Of a stretch of DNA of 64,000 nucleotides, positions 46,291 to 57,848 are shown one piece after another. The position numbers and the translations under genes were made by a program. How positions within the stretch are numbered: position 1 is the stretch's first letter; each line of letters begins with the position of its first letter. Source of the DNA: Flammula alnicola. Taxonomy: Eukaryota > Basidiomycota > Agaricomycetes > Agaricales > Strophariaceae. The notes below the pieces were generated by a model that was not told the origin of the DNA, searched no databases, and worked only from the letters and a program-made list of their open reading frames with translations. The DNA lies in the NCBI GenBank assembly GCA_015499995.1, contig JADNRV010000061.1, positions 62,001 through 126,000 on the forward strand. Direction: 5' to 3'.

Positions 46291-48834
46291 TCACGTCAAC
46301 TTGCGACAGTTGTGGTTTTGTTTGTGCTCCCTCCAGCCATCTTTCAAGCATTGAGGGCTACAGAAAAATACGCGTCCGCGACATGCTCCTATTTCAAAGA
46401 AGCAAGTCAGCTTATTTCTGCGGGGGTGCTATACCATTGCACATATAAATAGAAATCGGACTGACCTCCACATTTTTTCCAAGGCCCCGCAGATCCGCAT
46501 GCAAAACATCGTTGCCACGGCCCCGCCTTTGCCGTGCGGGCCTCTTCTTCGAGATCAACACCGTCGAAATGCCCTCCGGGAATGTCCATGCGCAACTCCC
46601 ATAAATCACAGAAGCTCCTTGAGAATTGTTTCAGGCGAGACGGAACGTACTCTGTATTAATATATCCCGAGAAGAGGTATGTCTTGCCGGTCGCCGGATC
46701 GACTATGAGGTGCGCCCGGGCCCGATACGTTGGGAACCCGCGGGTGAGCACTTGCCGCCATGACGAGGGGATAGAGTCGACAGCAGAAGCACGACTAGAA
46801 GATGCACGTCCCTGTGGATCGACCGAAGATGATCTTGGGTTGTTGAAATCGCAGATGAAGGTGTCTGCGTAATAAGAATAGTGAAAAAGCTCGTTGTTTT
46901 GCCGATGGAACGTGGGCGCCGAGGGACTGTAGCCTCCAAATGTGACTACTTTGTCCAAAATTGGATTCTGTTGAGTAAGAAAAATCAATATCAGCCTTAC
47001 GAAGACACTCGATTTCCGAAAAAGGCGGGAAGAAGAGAATATGACATACATAAACAGCAGCCATCTCCGTCCTCGGCGACGGCGCATTCCCGACGATCTT
47101 CTCTCGGGTCCATTTTCCCCTGGAATGTCCCAACTCCAGAGATCGTCGTATCCGTAAGACGTCAAGCCAGAAGCACCATGGCCTGACGAGCCAGCTGGGC
47201 ACCCATCCGATTTGCATCGCCGTACATCACAAATATCTTGTTCTTGTCCTTCCCCACCCAGCTACACGCGTTGACACGTGGTCCTGGGCTGAGAAAGCTG
47301 GCCTTCTCTGGAAGGACGGATCCACTGAGACGGCGCCACTGCGCTGTACTCAAATTAAGTTCAAGTAGCAGATCACATCCAAGCTCTGCATCGTCATGAC
47401 GTCCACCAAAGACATACAAGCGGTCGCCGACACACTGCATCACAAAGTCTTGCAACCTCTGCGATGGATATGGCCAGGACTTTTTCAGAGTTACGTCAGG
47501 TTTGAAGGTTGTCCTAAGATACTCCCATGAGAGGCTTTCAGGTCGAAGTAAACCACGTCCGGAGACCCAGTGAAGTAATATGCTTTGTCGTCAGGACCGA
47601 CGACCATTTTATATCCAGCGAGTGAATCCACCCGACTTTCAGGAATAGGGCATGGAGACAAAGACTCCCATTTATCCATCTTGGAGAGGTCCAGACGCCA
47701 GAAATCACGGTAATAAGGACCGCCGGTAAACTTTTCACCACCAACGACATAACAGTAGCCTTCGTGCAAGCTTTAGCACGGGAATATCACTGGCGAGGAG
47801 AACGAGCGTACTTTCATGCGCAAAAACTCCGCAGCCCATTCGCGAGGTAAGTCCTCCTGGACTTTTTAATTCGATTTTCGCCCAGGAACCGTGGACATGG
47901 GATTTCTTATCGATCACCTCCAGCTTCGCGACAAGAGATGGCTCCGGATGGCGGTAGCATGATGTCGCTCTCAATTCCTTCCCAGCGTTATCAAGAAGAC
48001 GATCCATCTCCGATGTTTTCACAGTGGGGGGGACGTTTGACATGGCGACTTGGGCTTGGAATCGGTAGTACACACTGGCGCCAGTATTACCAAGCTTAAT
48101 GTAGGCATCAGCGAGGGTGTTATACATGGTAAAGACCTGGATGTAATGGTGTGACGTTTGTAGGTGAAAGTCGAACCAGTCTAAAGGAGATTGTTACAGA
48201 GGAAGACTCGGAGTAAGGAAGTAAGGAGGCGTACCAAATGCCGGATCATCTCGAATCATATCATAACGAATGTTATTGTACACGGTTTGACTTTCACCCA
48301 ACCAAAGCAGAGCCTGGAAATAATACGAATGAGAAAGGTTTTCTAACACGCCATGGAAATACGTACCTGAGAATAGTCTTTCATTTGCATCAACGCTTTC
48401 GCCGCTCCAGCAAAGCACGACATGACATCTTGCGCGTCCCAGTTTTTGTCCAGGTCCATATACACCTTCGAACGGGCGTGTCGTACAGGAATCTTCGCTC
48501 CACAATATGTCTCTGCGCTTTCAAGATAGAGTCTAGCGGCTTGGGAAAATTGCTTTTCTTTCATAAGTTTATCCGCCCTGCAGCGGAGGAGATTGGCGCG
48601 TATGGATCGAGACAGCATATCCGTGGCTCCCTTCGCAAGAAAGGCGTCTCCCTCAGCTTCGTTCTTTAGCAACATTTGCACGCGTTCTTGTCCCAGCCGC
48701 ACTTTTCTGGGGTCTCCAAAGGCACCCATAGGCCCCGGAAATCGGATGCCCGTTGGGGTAAATTCGATAGGAATGTCGCCAAAAACGTTTCGTGCAGCAG
48801 CAGCCATATTGGCTCGAAAGTTTTCATCCGCCAT
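46291..48834 (-). CDS. Kelch-repeat protein with C-terminal MYND zinc finger
   Basis: ATG 48834 starts MADENFRANMAAAARNVFGD. The N-terminal part is helical and TPR-like (NLLRCRADKLMKEKQFSQAA, MYNTLADAYIKLGNTGASVY). Kelch-type blades follow: GYCYVVGGEKFTGGPYYRDF, MQCVGDRLYVFGGRHDDAEL, VTFGGYSPS, DTFICDFN and GKTYLFSGYINTEYV with DLWELRMD. After the last intron the MYND finger is completed: RCFACGSAGPWKKCGG joined to ACRGRVFFCSPQCLKDGWRE and HKQNHNCRKL, stop at 46291. MYND fingers bind proline-rich partners. The layout resembles mushroom kelch-MYND proteins of unknown role. No frame break noticed. Confidence 0.82.
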
Positions 48835-49543
48835 GTTGAAGATGTATCGTAGATGCTATGAAATGCGTAAACAAGTGGTTTAAAGGAGGAAAGAGGCAAC
48901 AAGTGGGACTAGGCTTCAATGGGTCATTTAAATGAAGCAGTGGAGAGTCGCGTTTTTTTGCCTTTTCCCATCACGTGACACTCACGTCCGATTTTTTATT
49001 TTTCAATTTTTTGTCAAGGCGTTTCTGTCGCATTCAAAGTGTTTTACATGTTGTTGACAGTTATGCGCGTATAGGTAACCATATAACACGTCCGAATCCA
49101 GAGGACGACAATGTCGACGTGTTATTAAGACCAGTCACGCCACGCCGGGCCGGCCTGAGAATGCCACGCCTCAGCACGCTTGGATACTGCCTTCAAGCAA
49201 AAGCTCTCTAACGAAATGTATGACGGAAGATGCTCGCCTGAACGGCAGATCTGTATAGGCTTTGGTTCTCCCACAGGTTGATTAGCCAGTGCGTCTTGGA
49301 TTGCAGTCACAGCAGACAGCGCTTTTTGGATGCACTTTCATCACCTGCCGTTCTCCACGCCCGTTCAACGAGAATTTCATTTGCAGACAGAGAACCTTCC
49401 CCACGTCTGCGGCATTATGTTCTAGCCACGCATTATCCTTGGGGTGAGAGGGGCTGCAAACTCTTCGATAAAAGCTTTCAGAATCTTTCTGCTCGCCACA
49501 AATCTCCAAATCCTTCCAACTTATATATTCTACTAGAATCACA
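48835..49543. promoter_or_regulatory. Divergent region between kelch-MYND and small membrane protein genes
   Basis: The starts point away from each other. A CACGTG E-box (48972-48977, in TCACGTGAC) lies 140 bases before the kelch-MYND start, next to a T-rich tract (48991-49015). The minus frame 49282-49542 has no recognisable content. Confidence 0.4.
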
Positions 49544-50038
49544 ATGACGGAAGCCGAATCATTCCCTCCCAGATACTATCAATACCTCGCCACAGAGCGT
49601 CGGGTATCCAATTGGGTGAAGCAGACCCAGTCGACGGAGCTGTCAGGCAGGATTCACCGTCATAGCTCGAAATCTACTCCTGGCACCCAATCTCTCGCTA
49701 CGCATTCAAGTTCATTGTCCGTTCATCGCCCTTCTACTTACAGAAGAAAATCAAGAGAAAGTGGACCGCGTCCTTCAGAAATGAGACAGCCGTTTCCTAT
49801 GTCCCCTGCCATCGCCCTTGTCTCCTCGTCCTTGTTCGTATGCGCACTCTTGCCATCAATCTTGACGGTGTCGGCATTCGTGCTTTTGTTAACATTGGCT
49901 TCTATGGAGAGCGAGGTATGAATTTCAGCGGGCGGCATGGCGAATGCTAACACGAAATCGTTGACGACTCAGGAAAAGAAGACCGGCGCCGAAAAAACAC
50001 TGGCGCACAGTACCACGACACACAACTCAATCACTTGA
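49544..50038 (+). CDS. Small membrane protein, unknown
   Basis: Exon 1 (49544-49915) codes MTEAESFPPRYYQYLATERR, a Ser/Arg-rich region and a hydrophobic stretch of about 30 residues (IALVSSSLFVCALLPSILTV and on). An intron with donor GTATGA, branch-like GCTAAC and acceptor TCAG leads to exon 2 (49973-50038), ending EKKTGAEKTLAHSTTTHNSI-T. The total is 146 residues with one or two membrane spans. Family not recognised. The intact frame, good splice signals and plausible topology support a real gene. Confidence 0.6.
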
Positions 50039-50223
50039 ACAGCATCCATTTTTCGGTCGAGGACTTTCGGATGCGAATTTATGTACGGTGTAATTATAAT
50101 ATATAGGTGCTGGCGTCATCAGTTTGCAGTAATTGAAGGAAGACTATGCAAAAATCCACTTGATTTATACCCGGCAGGAAAGGAAAACATTTGCACAAAA
50201 AGAAAAAGAAACAAAAAAAAACA

Positions 50224-50235
50224 GCAAAAAAAATT
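50224..50235 (-). terminator. RNA polymerase III terminator after tRNA-Asn
   Basis: A run of eight T on the minus strand, about 22-30 bases past the tRNA 3' end. Confidence 0.5.
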
Positions 50236-50255
50236 CATTGCATACGCTCAGTCGA

Positions 50256-50343
50256 CTGCCCCGGAGAGACTTGAACTCTCGATCTTCCGATATCAACTCA
50301 AGTCGTAACAGTCGGACGCCGTAACCAACTAAGCCACGGGGCA
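50256..50343 (-). tRNA. tRNA-Asn (GTT) with a 14-nt intron
   Basis: The acceptor stem TGCCCCG/CGGGGCA pairs fully, with discriminator G at 50256. The D arm begins TGGCTTAGTTGGTTAC (A box). The anticodon stem is TCCGA/TCGGA, with loop CT-GTT-A then an intron of about 14 nt (CGACTTGAGTTGAT) at the canonical place one base after the anticodon. The T arm GAGAG-TTCAAGT-CTCTC carries the B box GTTCAAGTC. The mature length would be 74 bases. Anticodon GTT decodes AAC/AAT. Confidence 0.92.
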
Positions 50344-51304
50344 TGTGGAATTTTACGCGGATCAGTGCATCACGTCATGCCAGGGCCCAATGCTCCGAAA
50401 TTCGGATGCATGGTCTGTAGTAGACTGTACTTATATATAGCGCCCTTTATACTTATGAGTCTCATCAATGGCTGGATAGTCCATGGACTAGAACATTAGG
50501 GTATATTATTACTTATATAGCCTGTAAAAAGTGTCAAATCCGCGGTGGCGCAAGAAATGGAGAACTTGGCGAAATATCTAGAATTTTGTTGCAGGATCAC
50601 AGGTTCCAAATTACAGTAGTGCTTACAGTACTTTGGTACATAAAAACGCTGACTCGTAGAACAAATTCACCCACTTTAAACCGCTGGATGGGTGGTAGCG
50701 GTAGTGGAACAATGGGTCCCGTATCGCGTGGGCAAATCAAGACTGCGCTGGCGTCGTTGTCGCTGAACGTCGACGATGCACATGGATATTTACAGCATCT
50801 CCTGGCTTTCTTGGAGTAGACAATGCCTGAACCAAGGGAAGTGCAGCAGTCATTGCCAAGGACCTTTGGAGCCGGAGGATATTATCTGATATACGCGTTC
50901 ATCGCAAAACCAACAAGTTAGAACAGACACGCACCCCAACGAACTTTCGAAGAACATTGACCATAAAGAACTTATTACCAAGATCCAGAAGTCAAACGGA
51001 GAGAAGCACTTGAAAAAGTTAAATTGAGAGAATCTCCGGAATACCCGTGGGTTCTGACATTTGGAACTGCGGTCCGGTAGCAGGTTAGGAAAGACCACGA
51101 AGGGATAGGAGGAAAGATGCTTACTGCATCGCTGAAGATTGTAACCACAACCCACATTGCGATGATCCGACATCCTTGGAGTGGAGTCCAGCCTATGGTA
51201 TTGGCCTTCGCTGGGTATATAAGTCAGACGAAATAACCAAGGATTGATCACTGCACATACCACACCCCGCATCGTTTAACACTCAAGTTTAACATTTAAC
51301 CGAC
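50344..51304. other. Intergenic, no supported gene
   Basis: A plus frame at 50586-50819 ending in SRGQIKTALASLSLNVDDAH could be a stray exon, but no partner was found. The last part should hold the DJ-1/PfpI promoter. Confidence 0.35.
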
Positions 51305-51999
51305 ATGTCTCCCAAAACGCTCAATCTCGGGCTTCTGCTCCTTCCAGGCTTTCAGTGGCTCGACGCCGCAGGGCCCGTCGATTACCTCAACAACCACTCG
51401 CACGCGGAAATCGAGAAGCTCATTCCCCTCGGAGAGGATAAATCCATGCTCGACAAAGCCCCCTACATGAACTGGCACTACATCTCAAACGACCTCTCGC
51501 CAGTGCACGCTACCTCGGGTCCACCCCAAGTTCCGACATGCACGTACGGCAACTGTCCGCCGCTCGATTACCTCATCGTCCCAGGCCCGGACCTGACGAC
51601 GCCGCTCCCAGAAGGCTGCGCCTTGTTCCTCCAGAAACTGGTCGTGGATGAAAGCTTCAAAGCGCTGCTGTTGTGTGCACCGGATCTCTGGCGATAACCC
51701 CGACCGGGATCCTGGACGGTCTCAACGTCTGCAGCAACAAATACGCGTTGCGGGCGTTGGCTAAAGCAGGGATGCTTTATAGAAAGGTCAAGTGGGTTGG
51801 AGACAGAAGGTGGATTGTGGACGGCAAGGTGTGGAGTTCGGCAGGAATCACGGCGGGGCTCGACTTGGCTGCCGAGTTTGCGAGAGTCCACTTCGATCCG
51901 GCGTTGGTGCAATTAGGGAAGGACTTGAGTGAGTACACGCCTCTTCCAGCACAGCCAGACGCGTTTGCGAGGCTTCTCGAAGGCGTTGACTTGCCTTGA
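51305..51999 (+). CDS. DJ-1/PfpI family protein
   Basis: Glutamine-amidotransferase-like fold; members act as glyoxalases, chaperones or isonitrile hydratases. Start MSPKTLNLGLLLLPGFQWLD. The acidic residue of the active site precedes LDYLIVPGPDLTTPLP. The nucleophile elbow VCTGSLAITPTGILDGLNVC holds the catalytic cysteine, and the C-terminal part has WSSAGITAGLDLAAEF. The length is about 231 residues and no intron is needed. One base is missing in GCTGCTGTTGTGTGC near 51668, just before the cysteine, so the frame breaks at the active site. I take this as a consensus error, although a fresh null allele is possible. Upstream TATATAAG at 51216 fits a core promoter. Confidence 0.82.
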
Positions 52000-52307
52000 A
52001 CTTGGTGGAAAGGACATTGGGAAATGGTTCTGTATACAAGTGTGCTGTATAAAGAGATTCGTGTTCAGTTGTAAACGTTCAATTACACCAATAACGTCGC
52101 GATGAAAATGACCAAAGTGAACTCAGTTGGTTATTGTCTGTACGGCTGACGGCGTGGCGCTGAATTTCGGCCTCAATTCATATTATGGGGTTAGATTAGA
52201 AGCTATCGAAGAGTCTGTTGATGATGAGAATGCATGAAAACTATAACGATATGAACGCACATGGTCCTGAATTCATAACAACGCCTACGCTACTTCTCAC
52301 TTCGAGA

Positions 52308-52595
52308 CTACTTTTTCGTCTTCTTGCTCTCAACGAAGAGTACGCGGGCTTTCACTGTTTCAATCCGCCTGAGTATCTTATCTGAAGAGAGGAGTCAACG
52401 AGCACACCTTTTGGATCATACTTGACAGCAGAAAGCTTCGGTCCTTGACGAAGTCGCTGGGTCGTGTAGAAAAAGCCTGTTTGCGCCGTGGATATCATGC
52501 GCACGATGAGGGTTCTGCAGAATGCGCGTAAGTTGGATGAACGGTGCGTCGTTTTATTATTGGATATCTTGCCTGGCTTTCGCCTTCGGGGCCAT
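52308..52595 (-). CDS. Mitochondrial large-subunit ribosomal protein bL33
   Basis: Three exons: 52595-52573, 52514-52408 and 52354-52308. They give MAPKAKARTLIVRMISTAQT, GFFYTTQRLRQGPKLSAVKY and DPKVKARVLFVESKKTKK, the full bL33 length of about 58 residues. Exon 1 ends AAAGCCAG and is followed by GCAAGA, so the first intron (52572-52515) is of GC-AG type. The second intron is GT-AG. The start is close to and divergent from the Sld3-like gene, with 381 bases between the ATGs. Confidence 0.9.
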
Positions 52596-52976
52596 GGTGG
52601 ATTTGTAGTAGGTCCGCAACGAAACGAAAACTGATTGCAACTTCCGGTGTTTGGCAACGACGACGGGTCATAACAGACTATAAAAGTCGCGTTTCTTTTG
52701 AATTTTTTCATACAAAATTTGACAATGCTGCACCGTGTACCGGCGAGGAGTGCTATCTGTCCGTTAAAGTGTGGATCCTCCAAAAATTCCTTTGGCTGGG
52801 CAAGCAATTCGCAGCGCTTTCAGACTCCCCGCGGACGTGCCGGCCCGGCCGAAATAAACGTTCTGTCATCCGAAAACCAACTTGTTCCCAACTTATATAA
52901 TCTCTACAGTCTACATCTGGCTTGGGAGCAATCCTGGCACGGTAACAGCGACAAACTGAGCATAGACATATGTCAA
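52596..52976. promoter_or_regulatory. Shared divergent promoter of bL33 and the Sld3-like gene
   Basis: 381 bases between opposite start codons, without a gene of their own. TTATATAA at 52895-52902 is a TATA-like element on the plus strand. Confidence 0.4.
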
Positions 52977-54674
52977 ATGGCGACACTAACTTCCACGGCC
53001 ATCGATTTGATCAAAGGAAATCGCAACTGGACAGCAACTCAAGAGAAATCAATCTCGCAAGAATATCCTTTTCAAATCCAAAGCGAGCCATTGGATCAAT
53101 ATGTTGCTCGTACCTACCTTCAGTTTCTTTGGCTTCCAGAGGTGAGCGAAGCATGATACTTTAAGATGGCGGAACTTAACACAATCACAGTCTCTCATGC
53201 CACTTAACCTGCTCGTTCCCTCGCTACGACGCGTCAATGTGCCTCAACATCAAATTCAGACGCGTCTGTCCATTCAATGCATGCATTTCTGGAACCATTA
53301 TTACAGACGACACGCTCGACGACGATAAATACCACGTCGAGCTCCCCCAAATCCTGGCGGACGGCGGTGGAGCAGGAGAGATGGAGGAGACGATGATGTG
53401 GTATGCCCTGGCGCATGAGAAGGCCGACGAAAGCATATCCGCTACTCTTGCCTCAGCAGAAAATGCTGGAGGTCCTTGGGTAGACGAGAAATGGCGTGAG
53501 AGGTACTGGAAAGGATGGAGAGACGAGAGTAAGTTATTGCTGCTGGTTCCACGTCAATTCTGACGGATTTCTGGCAGAGTTCAGATTCAAATTCTGCTTT
53601 ACTTCTACAAACTTTCATTGCCCGGACTGCCTCCGCAGACTGAATCTCCAAAGAAGAAACGGAAACGCTCTCGCAACCCTCCAGAACCCACCTATACGGC
53701 GCAAGACCATTTAGAAGTATTCATGGACAGACTTTCGACGTGGCAGCTCGTCGGGGCTCTTGACCATGCCAAACCATCCTCATTGAAGAACGAAGAGCGA
53801 GATTGGACACAGGTATTCGTAGAAGATGTGGTGGAACGACAGTACGTGGCAATGATTGTAGCTCAAGCACGAACGTTCATTGTCTGTCCAGGTTTACACC
53901 CCATCTACCCGAGCTTTGCTCTCTTCTGCACTCCAAAGTCTTCCCAACATCCCCCTTCTTGGACGACGAAGTATCAAACGCGCCCACGTCGCGTAACCCC
54001 TCCCCAGAGCCGATGTCAAGAGCTCTATCTCGCGCGCCGTCAACATCACGCCTCCCTTCGCCCGCCCTCTCCACCGCATCGCGAGCCACGACCAAGTCCA
54101 AGTCCTCAACTGGCACCCGAGCGCTGGTCCGCTCACGTTCGCGGTCTCTCTCCGTCTCACTTGCCCAAGAACAAGAAGAGAGGGAAAGGCCTACAACGCC
54201 CCTCCGAAGAAGCGGATTTTGAATCGCGAGGTTAGCATGTCGCGCGTGTTCAAGCCTAAGGCCAAACCGAAAACAGAGGCGGTTGTGGTTAAGACGGAGG
54301 CTCCACGTTGCCAAAGCCCAAGCCCAAGGACCTGGGGGTTACTCTTGTAGAAGAGACTCCGTGAAGCTGCGTGTTACGTCGACAGCAACGCTTTCTTTTG
54401 GTCAGCCCTCCTTTGCCATGAAATTACTGGGAAAGGAGCAGGGCAACACTCATTCGCGTCTCCCTGTTTTGGACGAAGACAACGACGACGATGGAGAAGA
54501 GGAGTGGATGATGGACAGTTCGCCTGATATCATGCTGTTGAATCCGACGCGGAGTAGTAGCACGAGCAGTGGATTACTGGGATGGATTCGGATGGAGAGG
54601 CGATATTCATGCAGGGCAGGCTACGCCGACCAAACCTTCCAGGGCTCGACGACGGTAATACTCGTAGTGGCTAA
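52977..54674 (+). CDS. SLD3: Sld3-like DNA replication regulator
   Basis: Sld3/Treslin brings Cdc45 to origins in S phase. ATG 52977 begins MATLTSTAIDLIKGNRNWTA. After an intron at 53153-53190 comes SLMPLNLLVPSLRRV, then DDTLDDDKYHVELPQILADG and EMEETMMWYALAHEKADE. The next blocks are VQIQILLYFYKLSLPGLPPQ, SPKKKRKRSRNPPEP, EVFMDRLSTWQLVGALDHA, ERDWTQVFVEDVVERQ|FTPHLP and ELCSLLHSKVFPTSPFLDD, matching the conserved region of mushroom Sld3 proteins. The tail is Ser/Pro-rich with many SP and RS sites (likely kinase targets), then KDLGVTLVEETP and EEEWMMDSSPDIMLLNP. At least three single-base frame changes are needed (53225-53300, near 53570, near 54305). Family assignment is from remembered conservation, so moderate. 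Confidence 0.62.
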
Positions 54675-55030
54675 TGGACGACGACTTCGATGCTTAGGCT
54701 CACATGACCTCCCAGGAAAGTGACATTTGTATTCTGAGGTGTGGAGCCACATGCCAATCAACCTCATCCTTACACTCTGTACTGGCGATACATGGATAGT
54801 TTTATGTGTACCTCGCTGAAATTGTGCCGTCCTTTTCAATCATGATCGACTACCCTCGAAGTACGCAGTCTAGTCTCATGTATCGTTATGTCAGGGGGCA
54901 CGGCCAGCACAGCCCCCGTCAACCATTTCTACCCATACAGTTCTGAGATTCTATCCCAGGCTCTGGCTTTCAACCTCTTGTTCATGTCCTCCTTCTTGTG
55001 TCCATCGTTCTCAGCAATATCCAACGGCCA
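54675..55030. other. Short intergenic region
   Basis: 356 bases between the Sld3-like stop and the NLR start. No gene; it would contain the NLR promoter. Confidence 0.4.
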
Positions 55031-57848
55031 ATGTTCTCCGAGGCTCAGAATATTGTAATCACGGGTGGGACTTTACTACGCATGTAGACCGTGGAGAGGA
55101 GATAACCATTTCAATGCGGCGGGCAACGTTGATGCTAGCCAAGCTAGAGGTACGGCCAGCTTTCACGCCTTGCTTGAAGCAGGAAAATTCTAACAAGCAT
55201 CTATCAGCTATGGAGATACTGCGACAACATATCGCTTCTGGCGCCTTCCATGACTCCGCCGAGCGGTTCGATCCGCCCAAATGTCATCCCCAAACCCGAC
55301 AAGCCATCATCAAGAAGATCATGGACTGGATCGAGGATCCCGAGAATTTACGGCATTTTCTGTGGATGTATGGTCCAGCGGGATGCGGCAAATCAGCGAT
55401 TGCCCAGACCATCGCCGAGATGTGCGCAGAAGCTGGGATTCTTGCTGGGTCTTTTTTTTTCTCCCGCACGGCAGCAGACCGAAACAAGAAAGACCATTTC
55501 ATCCCAAGTCTTGCTTATCAGCTCTGTCTGTCAATCTCGGAAATGCGTGTCCATGTGGCGATGGCGGTTGAGCATGATCCCACCCTCTTTTCCCGCTCGC
55601 TCATGTCCAAACGCACGCGCTTCTTGTCAAGCCGCTCAACCAGAGCGCCATCGAGCGGAAACTCAACATTCCTCCGGTGTGCGACCCCGACTTATCATTG
55701 TCGACGGCTTGGACGAATGCAAAGACGCCAGTTCGCAGAGCGAAATTCTTATGCCCTCTCCGCAGCCATCAAACAGTCGTCCATTCCCCTCCTTTTTCTC
55801 GTCGCGAGCCGTGCGGAACACGAGATCCGTCAGGCGTTCAATAGCTCATCGATGCGCCCTTTGATGACAGGATTGCCGTTGGATGATTCCTACGAGCCCG
55901 ATGCCGACATCCGTATCTTTCTGAAATCAAAATTTGCCGAGATCAAAGAAAACATCCATCGCGCGCGTATATCCCCCCTGACTGGCCCAGTGCCTCCGAC
56001 ATCGATCGCCTCGTCGAAAAATCCTCTGGGCAGTTTATATACGCGTCAACTGTTATGAAAGACGTTGGTCGCGTCATACCCTTCCGATGCAGCGGTTGAA
56101 GGTCGTTCTCGGCATATCTGCTGTGAAAATGATGCGGACACGCCGTTCGCGCAGTTAGATCACTATACCATCATATCCTGTCCTCCGTCTATGAAGCAAA
56201 TCTCCCGAAAGCCTCGAACTACTCAGTTGGCGCATCCTCGATTCCCAGATCTGGACACTGGCCCTCGCCGACGATCTTTTTTCCCTACAATCTGGAGGCG
56301 CACAAATGATACTGAGTGATCTCCACGCGCTCCTCCACATTCCAGAATCTGAAGCTACAGTTGAGCGGGTTCGCATTCTCCATGCCTCCTTTCCCGACTT
56401 TCTCCTTGATCAGTCGCGGTCGGGAAGATTCTTCATTGACGTCGCAAAGGCGCACACTAACCTTGCGCGACGATGGCTACGCTATTGTGGAACCATAAGT
56501 CTGATCTCCTCAAGGCCGGAGATCATATCGATCCTGGTGAGGATTATCATTCTCGTTAACCGCAAGTCGGTGACTGTTATCCTCCTGCTGGTCGATCTAG
56601 AGCCTCCTGCTATGCTTCGCAGTGCCCGCATAAACGAAGCGATCTTTCGACATTGCAGACATGCAAACCTGAGCGCTGAGCTCCAGGTCGACCTATACAA
56701 TTTCGAGGTGGATTCTACTTTGTCAATCACCGGTTCAGATAAGGAAGAGATGTGGCTCCACCTTGGGGTGATCCTTGATTTTATTGCATGGCTGGAATAT
56801 CAGGTCTGGCCTTTCATTTTCTGCTGCGGTTTATTTACTGATCTGCATACTTGATAGATATTTCCTGATCCCGGAAAAGATGTGCATCATCATCTCCTAC
56901 TGTGTATGCAGAACATGTTCAGGCGTACTTTTCACAGTACCCGAAGGACATTCAGCATCATTTACTGGTGGCTTTCACACTTTCACCATTTATTCTGGAC
57001 AGGCGAACTTTTATTGTCATTTCCAGGGTAATTTTGGAGTATTTGATATACTCAAAAAGTGTTTCCGAGCAGGCCTGCATAGAGGCAACAGATCATGCTC
57101 TATTCCAATTCCATGGCGATCAAATTTCTCGCGGATTTGGGTATGCTTTTTCCCGCGGGTCTAATCGTATGAATTTACTTTGCCGGCTTCTGACAAATGA
57201 CATGTTGCCCATGGCTGGAGGTTATTTGTTGACCAAAATGTGTACGCTGATCTTGCCTTCGAAATTGCGAGATTTCTCTTTCCTCCGTGAGTTCACGGTC
57301 AAGTCTTGACTATGTTTAACTACTCATATTTTTGCTTTGTGGATAGGGCTGGCCGTTTAGGTATGGCACATAGATGGTTCAATGTTTCATCGGACAGATA
57401 TTGGGCCTCGAAGATCCTTGCCGTCACCCTTTCGAAGGCCTCGCCGGCCTCGCGCCTTGCAGAGATTCTGCGGGATAATGCACTCCGATTCGAGACTTCA
57501 TCGGTACCTGCTCAAGACCCCAATTCTTATCTATACAAAAATATCCTCCCTGAGTTAGCCCTCGCCAGTCTAGTTTACATCAAGGTGCTATACCCGCAAT
57601 TCTTAGCTGTGTTTATTCTGATCGTCTTCACAGGAATGCAACATACCCTTCCGAGAACATTCACATAACCCGAAGATGACATTTGCTACGTGTGCCTGTC
57701 GCAAGAATGGGAGGACGAGCTGTCTGTCGAGCCTGCTCCCGAGCGAGTCGAGGAGATCGTCCCAGCAGCACCAAGGCCGCTTCTCCCTCTTTTCTTATTT
57801 GCTTGGTTCGCCCGATTGCTCGAAGTGCTGATGCGGGTGGGTAGCTGA
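55031..57848 (+). CDS. NACHT-domain NLR-like protein, frame-broken
   Basis: The start MFSEAQNIVITGGTLLRM and GDNHFNAAGNVDASQAR match the N-terminus of mushroom NWD2-type NLRs. After an intron comes MEILRQHIASGAFHDSAERF, then the P-loop FLWMYGPAGCGKSAIAQTIA, GSFFFSRTAADRNKKDHFIP, SLAYQLCLSI, Walker B RLIIVDGLDECKDASSQSEI, PLLFLVASRAEHEIRQAFN and the conserved MILSDLHALLHIPES, RVRILHASFPDFLLDQSRSG. The C-terminal 57-57.8 kb part (QAYFSQYPKDIQHH, GRLGMAHRWFNVSSDRYW) is unknown, with no WD40, ankyrin or TPR repeats seen. Several single-base frame changes are needed (near 55610, 55670, 55755, 56050). Fungal NLRs control self/non-self reactions and cell death. The end point is inferred. It could be a pseudogene. 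Confidence 0.7.

Noticed and set aside
49282..49542. Minus-strand 86-codon frame in the promoter region of the small membrane protein
   Set aside because: No recognisable content and overlaps a likely divergent promoter.
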